The notes: generated by a model not told the origin, from the letters alone. Shown: positions 1 through 7,716, counted from the stretch's first letter. The stretch: 22,236 nucleotides of DNA from an uncultured Bacteroidia bacterium (GCA_902767465.1 CACXHM010000062.1:1-22236), one strand, 5' to 3'. Program-made: numbers and translations.

Positions 1-620
1 TCCCAACCGAATGCAAGCCACTTTTCGTTCAGTTCTTCGATAGCGGTAACGGTCTTGATGGGGCCGTCGATCTGCATGCCATTCCAGTCGGTCATGGCCA
101 CAAGGTTATCGAGTTTGTGATGGACCGCGAACATCGCGGCTTCCCATATCTGGCCTTCCTCGCTCTCTCCGTCTCCGCAGAGTACGAATGCGCGGTTCCC
201 GTCTCCATCCAGTTTCTTCGCAAGGGCAATGCCGGCAGCGGCAGAAAGGCCCTGCCCCAAAGATCCCGAAGGCTGGAAGATGCCGTTGATGTGGCCCACG
301 GTGGGATGTCCCTGGAGATGGCTGCCGAACTTACGCAGTCCAGCCATCAGTGCCGGGTCATAATATCCGGCACGCGCGAGAACGGAGTAATAGACCGGAG
401 CGAGATGACCGGCGGAGAGGATGAATGCATCCTGCCCCTTGGCATCGCGGCTCCACGTGGCCGGGTCATGTTTCATTTCGTTGAAATAAAGGGCAACAAG
501 GATATCCGTGCTGCTCATGGAGCCTCCCGGATGGCCGGACTTTGCGGCCGTCACCATGCGAATTATATCGCGGCGGACCTGGGAGGAAATGTCGGTTAGT
601 TCCTGAATGGTCTTTTTCAT
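1..620 (-). CDS. Transketolase, N-terminal subunit (partial, C-terminal end outside the window)
   Basis: Encodes the thiamine-diphosphate-binding half of transketolase, which moves two-carbon ketol units between sugar phosphates in the non-oxidative pentose phosphate pathway in the cytoplasm. About 206 residues are visible, beginning MKKTIQELTDISSQVRRDII. The SGHPGGSMSSTDIL block and the diphosphate-binding block GDGESEEGQIWEAAMFA, followed by DWNGMQIDGP, are clear. The EGQ-WEAA form is typical of the split, two-subunit transketolases rather than the single-chain enzyme, so a separate C-terminal subunit gene is expected just beyond the left edge. The start at 620 is the first ATG after a TATCTTTG promoter box. 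The gene lies 15 bp after the stop of the upstream SGNH hydrolase gene and could be read from that transcript too. Split versus full-length cannot be proven because the 3' end is missing. Confidence 0.93.
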   Translation of the reverse strand, partial: MKKTIQELTDISSQVRRDIIRMVTAAKSGHPGGSMSSTDILVALYFNEMKHDPATWSRDAKGQDAFILSAGHLAPVYYSVLARAGYYDPALMAGLRKFGSHLQGHPTVGHINGIFQPSGSLGQGLSAAAGIALAKKLDGDGNRAFVLCGDGESEEGQIWEAAMFAVHHKLDNLVAMTDWNGMQIDGPIKTVTAIEELNEKWLAFGW

Positions 621-626
621 AACTTG

Positions 627-634
627 CAAAGATA
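627..634 (-). promoter_or_regulatory. Bacteroidota -7 box (TATCTTTG) for the transketolase gene
   Basis: On the minus strand the box reads TATCTTTG, matching the TAnnTTTG consensus of the primary sigma factor in Bacteroidota. Only six bases separate it from the ATG at 620. It lies in the gap after the SGNH hydrolase stop codon. No matching -33 TTTG is seen at the usual distance. Confidence 0.5.
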
Positions 635-635
635 G

Positions 636-1529
636 CTATTTTTTCACTTGCTTTACGGCTTTAACGACCGTTTTCTGTATTAGAGAAGCCTCCTTGTCTG
701 ATATTTCGTTATCGGTTCCGGCATTGCGGAACGGGTTGCCCTTCACGCTGACTCCCAAAGTGGGCTTTATAAGGGTCTCGAACCAGACGCAAGCAGTGGC
801 GTAACGGCCATATTTATAATCCATATGGAAGCCGTCACGGGTGAGATCCTTTTCGGTATTTAGCTTTGTGCCGCGAAGCATCTGCACCGCAGGTCCGCTG
901 GGAATCACCACCGGGATATCATAATCTTTGCTTGCCTTATCGACACAGGTCTGTATGCTTTCGAACATAAGTTTCTGATTGTAGGCATAATTGGCGAAAT
1001 TGCGGTTGCCGTAGCTTCCTGCATAAGCCCAGGTTTGATGCCACACTATTGCCGCATCCGGATTAGTACAGTGCGCCCTCACTATGCCTATCAGTTTTTC
1101 AAGCCATGGATCATAACTGTCCCATCTTCCGCTCAGGGGCGAACCCTGCTGGAGCGTAATGATATCCCACGGTTCGTCGCCCACACCGTCAATGAGCCCG
1201 GAACGTTTTTTCCCTTTACCCAGCACCCATTTGTTGCCGCCGTATGATTTTGTATATGCGTAGTTGCGGGCGTCGGTTTCAAACTCCTTGCAGTGCCGCT
1301 CGAGGGTGCACCCGCCTATATAGAGGCGTCCGAGAATTACATTGTGAATGCCTGCAGCCTCCAGCAACCCGGGGATATATTCGGTAGCATCGTTGGAGAA
1401 CGAATTCCCAATGGCAAGGATGCGCAAGGTGTCGGGATTCTGTGGAAGAGGATGATTTGGATACTTGGCCTGGGCGGAAAGAACAACGGCCGCCGTAATG
1501 GCCAGAAGCATTGTGAAGAATCTTTTCAT
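636..1529 (-). CDS. Secreted SGNH/GDSL-type hydrolase, DUF4886 family
   Basis: A 297-residue predicted exported hydrolase. Residues 1-21 form a signal peptide ending in SAQA. The mature part starts with the SGNH block I motif LAIGNSFSNDA, with the probable nucleophile Ser43. A late block with Asp232 and His235 (TRDGFHMD) supplies the likely rest of the catalytic triad. The segments around WHQTWAY and VIPSGPAVQMLRGT are as expected for DUF4886 proteins. Members of this family are common in gut Bacteroidales, often near carbohydrate-degradation genes, and are presumed esterases or deacetylases on glycans; the substrate here is unknown. The start at 1529 puts the signal peptide at the N-terminus. 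The gene is divergent from ubiE across a 33-bp gap. Its own promoter may be TAACTTTA (1547-1554, minus), one base off consensus. Confidence 0.88.
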   Translation of the reverse strand: MKRFFTMLLAITAAVVLSAQAKYPNHPLPQNPDTLRILAIGNSFSNDATEYIPGLLEAAGIHNVILGRLYIGGCTLERHCKEFETDARNYAYTKSYGGNKWVLGKGKKRSGLIDGVGDEPWDIITLQQGSPLSGRWDSYDPWLEKLIGIVRAHCTNPDAAIVWHQTWAYAGSYGNRNFANYAYNQKLMFESIQTCVDKASKDYDIPVVIPSGPAVQMLRGTKLNTEKDLTRDGFHMDYKYGRYATACVWFETLIKPTLGVSVKGNPFRNAGTDNEISDKEASLIQKTVVKAVKQVKK

Positions 1530-1535
1530 ATTTTA

Positions 1536-1543
1536 TATATTTG
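1536..1543 (+). promoter_or_regulatory. Bacteroidota -7 box (TATATTTG) for ubiE
   Basis: TATATTTG matches TAnnTTTG exactly. An upstream TTG at 1511-1513 gives a 22-bp spacer, within the usual range for the -33 element. It lies between the divergent SGNH hydrolase and ubiE genes, 19 bp before the GTG start. Confidence 0.55.
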
Positions 1544-1562
1544 CAGTAAAGTTACGATTTTT

Positions 1563-2258
1563 GTGCCTAAAAAAGAAATAATACAAGAGATGTTCGACAG
1601 CATTGCACCAGACTACGATGCTTTCAACCATCTCACATCTCTCGGCATCGACCGCATCTGGCGTCGGAAGGCGCTGCGTTTCATAGACGGTCCCCAGGTA
1701 TTGGATGTTGCCTGCGGCACCGGCGACTTTTCCATCCTGATTGCACGAAAAAAAAATTGCGGAGTGACCGGAGTGGATATCTCGGAAGGAATGCTCTCCG
1801 AAATGCGCCGAAAAGTGGAAAAGGCCCATCTCGACAGACACGTAGCCGCCCTTGAAGGCGACTGTGCCGCTCTCCCCTTCCGCGAAAGCAGTTTCGATAC
1901 GGTGACTGTTGCCTTCGGTGTGCGCAACTTCGAAGACAGGAATCAGTGCCTTAAAGAAATCTTTCGTGTCCTGCGCCCCGGAGGCCGCTTCGTGATGCTC
2001 GAACTCGGGGTGCCGGGATGCCCGCTTGTAAACAGGATGTATAAATTTTATTTCACCCGGATCATGCCGCTGATTGGAAGGCGTCTCACCGGCAACACCA
2101 CTGCCTATCAGTATCTTCCGGCATCAGTCCTCCACTTCCCCGGTCCAAAAGAATGGACGGCCTTCATGCGCTCCGCCGGCTTTGCCAACGTACGCCACCG
2201 CCCTCTCAGCTTCGGCATCTGCCGCCTCTACATCGCCGCAAAAAGCAGCACTGATTAG
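1563..2258 (+). CDS. ubiE: Demethylmenaquinone methyltransferase (UbiE/MenG)
   Basis: Methylates demethylmenaquinone with S-adenosylmethionine in the last step of menaquinone synthesis, at the cytoplasmic face of the membrane. The 231-residue product has the family signature: MFDSIAPDYDAFNHLTSLG at 10-28, SAM motif I VLDVACGTGDFS at 46-57, the acidic residue in GVDISEG near 72, the AFGVRNFEDR block at 117-126, and LRPGGRFVMLELG at 137-149. The frame is open further upstream to 1293, but that part overlaps the divergent SGNH gene. The GTG at 1563 is preferred because it follows the TATATTTG box and gives the VPKKEIIQEMFDSIAP start normal for the family. An ATG at 1590 is possible but would clip conserved residues. 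The gene converges on menA, which makes the substrate of this enzyme. Confidence 0.95.
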   Translation: MPKKEIIQEMFDSIAPDYDAFNHLTSLGIDRIWRRKALRFIDGPQVLDVACGTGDFSILIARKKNCGVTGVDISEGMLSEMRRKVEKAHLDRHVAALEGDCAALPFRESSFDTVTVAFGVRNFEDRNQCLKEIFRVLRPGGRFVMLELGVPGCPLVNRMYKFYFTRIMPLIGRRLTGNTTAYQYLPASVLHFPGPKEWTAFMRSAGFANVRHRPLSFGICRLYIAAKSSTD

Positions 2259-2287
2259 CAACAGCCTTACTGTCAAGCACTTACCGC

Positions 2288-2321
2288 TTTTATCTCTGGT
2301 GCATTTTCACCAGAGATAAAA
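2288..2321. repeat. 34-bp inverted repeat, copy 1 (14-bp arms, 6-base loop)
   Basis: Arms at 2288-2301 and 2308-2321 are perfect reverse complements around a CATTTT loop; the core is CTCTGGTG-CATTTT-CACCAGAG. The arms begin with T's and end with A's on both strands, the reverse of an intrinsic terminator, so a simple terminator role is doubtful even though it lies between the convergent ubiE and menA genes. An almost identical copy in opposite orientation is at 13650-13683. The rest of 2259-2373 shows no gene. Confidence 0.85.
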
Positions 2322-2373
2322 CATTGAATATACAGAGTACCAATTACTTACGAATCAGCAGTCAGGCGAGGGC

Positions 2374-3264
2374 CTAGTATAGCAGGGCAAGCAAAAAAGT
2401 CCCGAGTACCAATAGGGGGAAGAAGCGGTCCAGCGCACGGTCAGTGCAGGTCCAGACTCCGTAAAGATGAAAGATGTAAAGCGGGAGTGCCAGAAGGAAC
2501 CACCATCTGCAGGTTTGCATTGAAGCGTAGCAGCAAAGAAGAATCCAGCCAAGGCAAACCAGCACCGTCTGATAGATGCGCGCACCGCGAAGACCCAACT
2601 TCAAAGCTACGGTTACACGATTGGCCGCATCGGTTTTCATGTCACGGATATTATTGATGTTGAGCACTCCTACGCTGAACAGGCCGATTCCGGAAGCCGG
2701 CAGGACAAGTTCCCAGGAATCAAAGGAGTGGACACAGACATAATAAGATCCGAGTACGCTCACAAGCCCGAAAAAGATGAAGACGAAAATATCTCCGAGT
2801 CCCCTGTATCCATAGGGGTTTCTGCCTAAAGTGTATTTCATGGCTGCCCATATTGCAGAAGCGCCAAGCATCAGCAGGGCAAGAGCCTTCCAGCAGAAAA
2901 AAGTGCCGAATGACACGAAGATCATCGCGGCCCCGCTCACGCAACAGAGCACCACGAACACTCCGATGAGCGTCTTCATCTGTGCAACTGTCATCACCCC
3001 GGAATTCAGGCCGTATGCGGGCCCCTGCCTGTCGGCAGTGTCGGTACCGCGGAGCACATCGCCCAACTCATTGCTGAGATTGGAAAGTATCTGCAGACAT
3101 ACTGTGGTAAGGCACACAAGGGCCACCACCCATACGTTTACATGCCAGCTCTCAAGCGCCATCTTACATCCCAACACCACCCCTGCAAGCGAAAGAGGCA
3201 ACGTACGCAGTCTCATCGACCTCACCGAGGCCTTTATTATGGTGGAGCGTATCTTCTTATCCAT
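2374..3264 (-). CDS. menA: 1,4-dihydroxy-2-naphthoate polyprenyltransferase (MenA)
   Basis: Integral membrane UbiA-superfamily enzyme that attaches the polyprenyl chain to 1,4-dihydroxy-2-naphthoate, giving demethylmenaquinone. The N-terminus MDKKIRSTIIKASVRSMRLR runs into LRTLPLSLAGVVLG. The first aspartate-rich site appears as NLSNELGDVLRGTDTADRQG, where prenyl diphosphate and magnesium bind. A second polar loop lies around NNIRDMKTDAANRVTVALKL. About eight to nine hydrophobic helices cover the 296 residues. I chose the ATG at 3264; the frame is open to an ATG at 3294, but that adds ten residues unlike the family. It is the last gene of the minus-strand run lepA-tatA-tatC-menA and converges on ubiE, which encodes the next enzyme of the pathway. 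Confidence 0.92.
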   Translation of the reverse strand: MDKKIRSTIIKASVRSMRLRTLPLSLAGVVLGCKMALESWHVNVWVVALVCLTTVCLQILSNLSNELGDVLRGTDTADRQGPAYGLNSGVMTVAQMKTLIGVFVVLCCVSGAAMIFVSFGTFFCWKALALLMLGASAIWAAMKYTLGRNPYGYRGLGDIFVFIFFGLVSVLGSYYVCVHSFDSWELVLPASGIGLFSVGVLNINNIRDMKTDAANRVTVALKLGLRGARIYQTVLVCLGWILLCCYASMQTCRWWFLLALPLYIFHLYGVWTCTDRALDRFFPLLVLGTFLLALLY

Positions 3265-3321
3265 CAAGCATTTATTTAAAATGTCTACCCCCAAAAGACG
3301 GCAGACATTTTGCGTAAAACA

Positions 3322-4089
3322 TTATAAATCATCATTTTGGACTCCACCAGGCACGACAACAATGGACAGTTCGTACAGAAGATACAGCGGTATAAAAACA
3401 ACCATCAGGGTGAACGGGTCGCCTGTAGGAGTAATTATAGCCGCCAATACCAGCAGAACCACGATTGCATAGCGTCGCCAGCCACGAAGAGTCTGCCGGT
3501 TGATAACGCCTAGTTTTCCCAGCAGCCAGCTGAGCGAAGGAAGCTCAAACACCAGCCCCATAATGAAGACCATGGTAACCAACAGGCTCATGTAACTGTT
3601 CAGGGAAATCTGGTTCACTATGTCGGTTGATACCCGATAGCCGGTAAGAAATTTGAAAATAATCGGAAAAACAATAAGGTAGCCGACCGCACAACCCAGA
3701 TAAAACAGCATGGTGCCGCCGAGGAAGGCCGAGCGCACCCCCGGTATCTCCTTATCATACAGAGCAGGACGCACAAAAACCCAAATCTGGTACATCAGGT
3801 AAGGGAAGACGATAAGCAGCGCCATCCACATAGACACCGACATGTGCGTCGGAAACTGCGAGGCTACATTGATATTGATGATATTCACATCCTCCCCCGG
3901 CCCATACACAAATCCCATCCACCTGTAGAGGAAGAAGTCGGCATGCGACGGACCCAGGATTACCGAATCGAAAATCGAGGGCAGGATGATAAAACTTCCC
4001 ACCAGGGCAATGACAAATACAATCACCACCCTGAGGAGACACCACCTGAGCTCCTCGAGATGATCCCAAAAGGACATCTCTTCGGCCAT
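3322..4089 (-). CDS. tatC: Sec-independent protein translocase subunit TatC
   Basis: Core receptor of the twin-arginine translocase in the cytoplasmic membrane; it binds the twin-arginine signal peptide of folded cargo. The N-terminus MAEEMSFWDHLEELRWCLLR is the hallmark TatC start, with the conserved HLEELR segment. Six hydrophobic segments can be traced over 255 residues, about the usual family length. The longer periplasmic loop between the first two helices, with ASQFPTHMSVSMWMALLIVF, is as seen in Bacteroidota. The start lies one base after the tatA stop, so the two are translationally coupled. The TatC tail PGGVQNDDL ends at 3322. The stop lies 57 bp before the menA start. Confidence 0.96.
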   Translation of the reverse strand: MAEEMSFWDHLEELRWCLLRVVIVFVIALVGSFIILPSIFDSVILGPSHADFFLYRWMGFVYGPGEDVNIININVASQFPTHMSVSMWMALLIVFPYLMYQIWVFVRPALYDKEIPGVRSAFLGGTMLFYLGCAVGYLIVFPIIFKFLTGYRVSTDIVNQISLNSYMSLLVTMVFIMGLVFELPSLSWLLGKLGVINRQTLRGWRRYAIVVLLVLAAIITPTGDPFTLMVVFIPLYLLYELSIVVVPGGVQNDDL

Positions 4090-4090
4090 C

Positions 4091-4291
4091 CTACTCAGGT
4101 TTGACCTCGTCGGAAATGTCTTCTATCTCCTTCTCCACATCCTTCATCCCGTCCTTGAAACTCTTGACTCCCTTGCCAAGACCTTTCATGAGTTCGGGAA
4201 TCTTCTTTCCACCGAAAAGAAGTAGAACCACGAAGGCGATGATAACCACCTCCCAGACACCGAAATTCTGGAACAAAAGTAAATTCTTCAT
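4091..4291 (-). CDS. tatA: Twin-arginine translocase subunit TatA
   Basis: Small pore-forming component of the Tat system. The 66 residues hold a single transmembrane helix (about 11-27, WEVVIIAFVVLLLFGG), the conserved FGGKKIPEL hinge, an amphipathic helix (about 34-46, KGLGKGVKSFKDG) and an acidic tail DVEKEIEDISDEV. No tatB-like gene is present, so this is a minimal TatA-TatC system as in many Gram-positives and Bacteroidota. The gene starts two bases after the lepA stop and ends one base before tatC, a tightly packed operon. Confidence 0.95.
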   Translation of the reverse strand: MKNLLLFQNFGVWEVVIIAFVVLLLFGGKKIPELMKGLGKGVKSFKDGMKDVEKEIEDISDEVKPE

Positions 4292-4293
4292 AT

Positions 4294-6075
4294 TTAATCC
4301 AATTTAAGAACTGCCATGAATGCACTCTGAGGCACCTGCACCTTGCCAATCTGACGCATACGTTTCTTTCCCTCTTTCTGTTTTTCAAGAAGTTTGCGTT
4401 TACGAGTGACATCGCCGCCATAACACTTTGCTGTGACATCCTTGCGCACCTGTTTCACCGTTTCACGCGCAATGATTTTAGCCCCTATGGCCGCCTGAAC
4501 GGGGATGTCGAACTGCTGGCGAGGAATGAGGTCTTTTAGTTTTACGCACATCTTACGCCCGAAATCGTAGGCATTATCCTCATGGATAAGCGTGGAAAGG
4601 GCATCCGCCGGCTCCCCGTTCAGAAGAATATCGAGTTTGACCAGACGGGCCGGGCGGTAATCGGTGAGATGATAATCAAAAGAAGCGTATCCCTTCGAGA
4701 TGCTCTTGAGTTTGTCGTAAAAGTCGAAAACTATCTCCGAAAGAGGAAGATCGTAGTTGAGTTCCACCCTGTCGGAAGTGATGTAGTGCTGACTCACGAG
4801 GGTGCCGCGTTTGTCCAGACACAGCTTCATTACCGGTCCGAAGTACTCGGCTTTGGAGATGATCTGCGCACGGATGAAGGGCTCTTCGATGCGGCTGATA
4901 AGCGTCTGCGCGGGAAGGCCGGAAGGATTGTGCACATCCAGAACCTCTCCCTGGGTGGTATAGACTTTATAGGAGACGTTGGGGACGGTGGTGATGACGT
5001 CCATGTCGAATTCCCGGAAGAGCCGTTCCTGAACAATTTCGAGGTGCAGAAGCCCTAGGAACCCGCATCGGAATCCGGAGCCCAGCGCGAGGGAACTCTC
5101 GGGTTCATATACGAAGGATGCATCGTTCAGCTGGAATTTCTCAAGCACGGTCCGCAGTTCTTCGAACTTGTCTGCCTGCACCGGATACATACCTGCAAAG
5201 ACCATAGGCTTTACCTCTTCGAATCCCGCGATAGCTTCGCTGCAGGGGTTTTCGAAGGAAGTAACAGTGTCACCCACCTTCACCTCGGCAGCGCTTTTGA
5301 TGCCGGAGATGATGTATCCCACATCGCCGCAGCCAACTTCCTGGGTGGGGACCAGTTTCATGCGCAGAATTCCTATTTCCTCCGCACAGTAATCCATTCC
5401 GGTATTGAAGAACTTGACCTGCTGACCCTTACGCAACGTTCCGTTCTTTATCTTGAAGTATGCAATGACTCCGCGGAAAGGGTTGAATACAGAGTCGAAT
5501 ATGAGAGCCTGAAGGGGTGCCTCCGGATCTCCCTGGGGCGCCGGAATCTTTTCCACGATGGCATCCAGGATGGGCTGCACACCTTCGCCGGTACGGGCAG
5601 AGATGCGAAAAATATCGTCAGGATCACAGCCGATGAGGTCCACAATCTGGTCGGCAACCACATCCGGCTGCGCCGAATCCATATCTATCTTGTTGAGTAT
5701 GGGGATAATTTCGAGCCCATGGTCGATGGCTTGATATAGATTGGCTATTGTCTGGGCCTGTACCCCCTGAGAAGCATCCACCACAAGGAGGGCACCTTCG
5801 CACGATGCAATGGAACGGGAGACTTCGTAGCTGAAGTCAACATGACCGGGAGTGTCGATGAGGTTGAGGATGTAGCCTTTGTACTGCATCTGGATGGCGT
5901 GGCTCTTGATGGTGATGCCTTTTTCACGCTCCAGGTCCATATCATCGAGCACCTGAGCCTCCATATCGCGCTCGCTCAGCGTTTGCGTGAGTTCCAGCAG
6001 GCGATCGGCCAAAGTGCTTTTACCGTGGTCAATATGGGCGATTATGCAGAAGTTTCGTATGCGGTCCATTGTCAT
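4294..6075 (-). CDS. lepA: Elongation factor 4 (LepA), ribosome-associated GTPase
   Basis: Translational GTPase that acts on the ribosome during initiation or early elongation and was first described as back-translocating stalled ribosomes. The 593 residues match the family length (about 600). The G1 loop AHIDHGKSTLADRLLE is at 13-28, G2/switch residues in LEREKGITIKSHA, G3 in LIDTPGHVDFSYEV, and G4 in PILNKIDMDSAQPDVV. The LepA-specific C-terminal domain is present, with IPRQQFDIPVQAAIGAKI and the KCYGGDVTRKRKLLEKQKEG block near the end. The reading starts MTMDRIRNFC; the ATG two codons later (6069) is an equally good start. The gene heads the lepA-tatA-tatC-menA run and has a strong -7 box six bases before 6075. 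Confidence 0.97.
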   Translation of the reverse strand: MTMDRIRNFCIIAHIDHGKSTLADRLLELTQTLSERDMEAQVLDDMDLEREKGITIKSHAIQMQYKGYILNLIDTPGHVDFSYEVSRSIASCEGALLVVDASQGVQAQTIANLYQAIDHGLEIIPILNKIDMDSAQPDVVADQIVDLIGCDPDDIFRISARTGEGVQPILDAIVEKIPAPQGDPEAPLQALIFDSVFNPFRGVIAYFKIKNGTLRKGQQVKFFNTGMDYCAEEIGILRMKLVPTQEVGCGDVGYIISGIKSAAEVKVGDTVTSFENPCSEAIAGFEEVKPMVFAGMYPVQADKFEELRTVLEKFQLNDASFVYEPESSLALGSGFRCGFLGLLHLEIVQERLFREFDMDVITTVPNVSYKVYTTQGEVLDVHNPSGLPAQTLISRIEEPFIRAQIISKAEYFGPVMKLCLDKRGTLVSQHYITSDRVELNYDLPLSEIVFDFYDKLKSISKGYASFDYHLTDYRPARLVKLDILLNGEPADALSTLIHEDNAYDFGRKMCVKLKDLIPRQQFDIPVQAAIGAKIIARETVKQVRKDVTAKCYGGDVTRKRKLLEKQKEGKKRMRQIGKVQVPQSAFMAVLKLD

Positions 6076-6081
6076 AGACTA

Positions 6082-6089
6082 CAAATATA
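6082..6089 (-). promoter_or_regulatory. Bacteroidota -7 box (TATATTTG) for the lepA operon
   Basis: On the minus strand TATATTTG matches TAnnTTTG exactly and ends six bases before the ATG at 6075, implying a very short or absent leader. No clear -33 TTTG is seen. The 52-bp palindrome array begins about 80 bp upstream. Confidence 0.6.
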
Positions 6090-6168
6090 ATAAAAATTTG
6101 CAGCCCGTTTACAGCGCACTGCCACCCTTGGCATTGTTTTGCCCACGAACCCGGCATAATCCTGCCGG

Positions 6169-6466
6169 GGACCTTCCAGGATTTCCGGCTTTTTCAAGGA
6201 AGGTCCCAAACTTTTTCGCAGGACCTTCCAGGTTTTCCGGCTTTTTCAAGGAAGGTCCACACTTTTTTCGCAGGACCTTCCAGGTTTTCCGGCCTTTTTA
6301 AGGAAGGTCCCAAACTTTTTCGCAGGACCTTCCAGGGTTTCCGGCTTTTTCAAGGAAGGTCCCCACTTTTTTCGCAGGACCTTCCAGGATTTCGGGCCTT
6401 TTTAAGGAAGGTCCGGACTTTCTGACAGGGACCTTCCTTATTTTTGAACCTTTTCAAGGAAGGTCC
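6169..6466. repeat. Array of six 38-bp palindromes with exact 52-bp period
   Basis: This fills the stretch between lepA and the barrel protein gene at 6511, which otherwise holds no gene. Six units start at 6169, 6221, 6273, 6325, 6377 and 6429. Each is a 38-bp inverted repeat with arms GGACCTTCC and GGAAGGTCC around a 20-base centre, and units are separated by 14-bp spacers. All twelve arms are identical, while the centres (for example AGGTTTTCCGGCTTTTTCAA) and spacers (near CAAACTTTTTCGCA) vary. Unit 6 is more divergent inside and has 11-bp perfect arms. A 7-bp hairpin (6150-6169) abuts the first unit. The period is not a multiple of three, so the array is not a coding repeat. It is not CRISPR-like because the spacers are conserved and short. 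Confidence 0.93.
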
Positions 6467-6510
6467 TCAGGAAAAAACCGAAGAAAGAATTGCAACGGAT
6501 TCTTTTACAA

Positions 6511-7083
6511 TCAGAACAAGAGGATGAACCCAATGGAGAGATCGCCCATATTCAAAGCATTGGTCGTTCCGGCGCCACCGGAAAGGATGACATTATCCTC
6601 GGCATCGGCATAAACCGCTATCCCGACACAATTAAGGTTTGTTTTCAGCAGAAAACGACTGCCGAGATTATATGTGAGTACCGGCAGAAGATATCCGGCA
6701 ACGGATGCCGAACTCGTGCTCTCCTGCTCCGGCACCAGCAATGCACCGAGTTCTGCTCTGACAGCAAAATCTCCAAACCTCAACATGCCCCACTCCAAAT
6801 AAGGATTGACTGTGAAAGCCGAAGTCCCGGCTTCCGAAAAATTCACCCAGGTACTCTCAACTTTGGCATTGGCCTTGCCATAAGACAGGCGGGCACCTAT
6901 CGCCAATCTGTTCTTGATCATAAACCCGATTTCAGGGCTGATCTGGTAAGCCCAGGCCTCAGAATCAGAGCCGCCCTGCTTCGCATAAGCTCCGGCAACC
7001 GACCCTCCCACATAGAATTGAGCGGATGCCGAAAAGGTAAACAGACTGATAAAAGCTGTTAGAATAAACTTCCTCATTCCCAT
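6511..7083 (-). CDS. Small outer-membrane beta-barrel protein
   Basis: A 190-residue predicted outer-membrane protein of unknown role. A signal peptide at about 1-22 ends in SASAQ. The mature part has the alternating pattern of amphipathic strands, with segments such as FYVGGSVAGAYA, IGARLSYGKANA and LKTNLNCVGIAVYA, and ends in LSIGFILLF, whose terminal phenylalanine suits recognition by the Bam complex. It resembles the OMP_b-brl / porin-family proteins widespread in Bacteroidota, probably with eight strands. The start ATG (7083-7081) overlaps the upstream gene's stop in TAATG, so the two are translationally coupled and the start is well fixed. An ATG two codons later is the only alternative. 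The palindrome array starts 44 bp downstream of its stop codon. Confidence 0.8.
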   Translation of the reverse strand: MGMRKFILTAFISLFTFSASAQFYVGGSVAGAYAKQGGSDSEAWAYQISPEIGFMIKNRLAIGARLSYGKANAKVESTWVNFSEAGTSAFTVNPYLEWGMLRFGDFAVRAELGALLVPEQESTSSASVAGYLLPVLTYNLGSRFLLKTNLNCVGIAVYADAEDNVILSGGAGTTNALNMGDLSIGFILLF

Positions 7084-7604
7084 TAGAATTTAAGAGCAAA
7101 ACCAAAACCATTGGAAGTCGCTCCGAAATCCAATGACGAGGCATAAGGCTTCGGGGCATATCGCCTGGCATAGTCATCCAGCATACGGTCCATATCCCTG
7201 CGGCCTTTGCTCCACAAGCGGATTCCGCCCCAAAGGCTCCCCGCCAGAGCAATTGCCCCCGTAGAACACATCACCGCGGCAGCCTTATCGTCCCATCCGA
7301 TATTGCCTATCCCTATGCCAAGCCAGATTCCGCTCGCTGCACCACCAAGAAATGTAATGGTTTTTCCCCATCCGAGATTTGCCTTCGCTTTGCGATACCG
7401 GCTTCCATAAATAGAGTAGCCCACCACATCGTCGAACGGACGCCAGACATAGGTGCTACGGTCGATACTGATATTATGATTGTTTTTATCGATATTGATC
7501 TGATCGCTGCTATGTGCCTGGGGCCATCCCCAATCGCTGTTACCTTGAGCATGCAACCCTGTGGATACAGCCAGCAGAACTAAAAGGATTATTGTTTTTT
7601 TCAT
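7083..7604 (-). CDS. Small exported protein of unknown function
   Basis: A 173-residue protein I do not recognise. The N-terminus MKKTIILLVLLAVSTGLHAQ is a clear signal peptide, which sets the start at 7604 although the frame is open to 7697. The mature part begins with a polar stretch (NSDWGWPQAHSS, then IDRSTYVWRPFDDVVGYSIY), followed by two glycine-rich hydrophobic stretches (ITFLGGAASGIWLGIGIGNI and AVMCSTGAIALAGSLWGGIR) that could be membrane helices or lie in a glycine-zipper hairpin. It ends SNGFGFALKF, a terminal phenylalanine like that of outer-membrane proteins. It is coupled by TAATG to the barrel gene, so the two probably work together at the envelope. A near-consensus box TATTTTG lies at 7631-7637 on the minus strand, so the pair may have its own promoter downstream of yidD. 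Confidence 0.72.
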   Translation of the reverse strand: MKKTIILLVLLAVSTGLHAQGNSDWGWPQAHSSDQINIDKNNHNISIDRSTYVWRPFDDVVGYSIYGSRYRKAKANLGWGKTITFLGGAASGIWLGIGIGNIGWDDKAAAVMCSTGAIALAGSLWGGIRLWSKGRRDMDRMLDDYARRYAPKPYASSLDFGATSNGFGFALKF

Positions 7605-7716
7605 AATTATAGAATTTGTAGTGGTAGATACAAAATAGAAACCTCCCGTTGCATTTCGGCCATTATCTTCGACCAAAAAGACACAGAAGGCGTCCAATAT
7701 ATGAATCGAACGCAGA

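Noticed and set aside
2288..2321. The 34-bp inverted repeat as a bidirectional terminator for ubiE and menA
   Set aside because: Its arms run from T's to A's on both strands, so no U-tract follows the hairpin in either direction. A role in RNA stability remains possible.
6169..6466. The palindrome array as a CRISPR array
   Set aside because: Spacers are only 14 bp and nearly the same in every unit, repeats are imperfect inside, and no cas gene is in the window.
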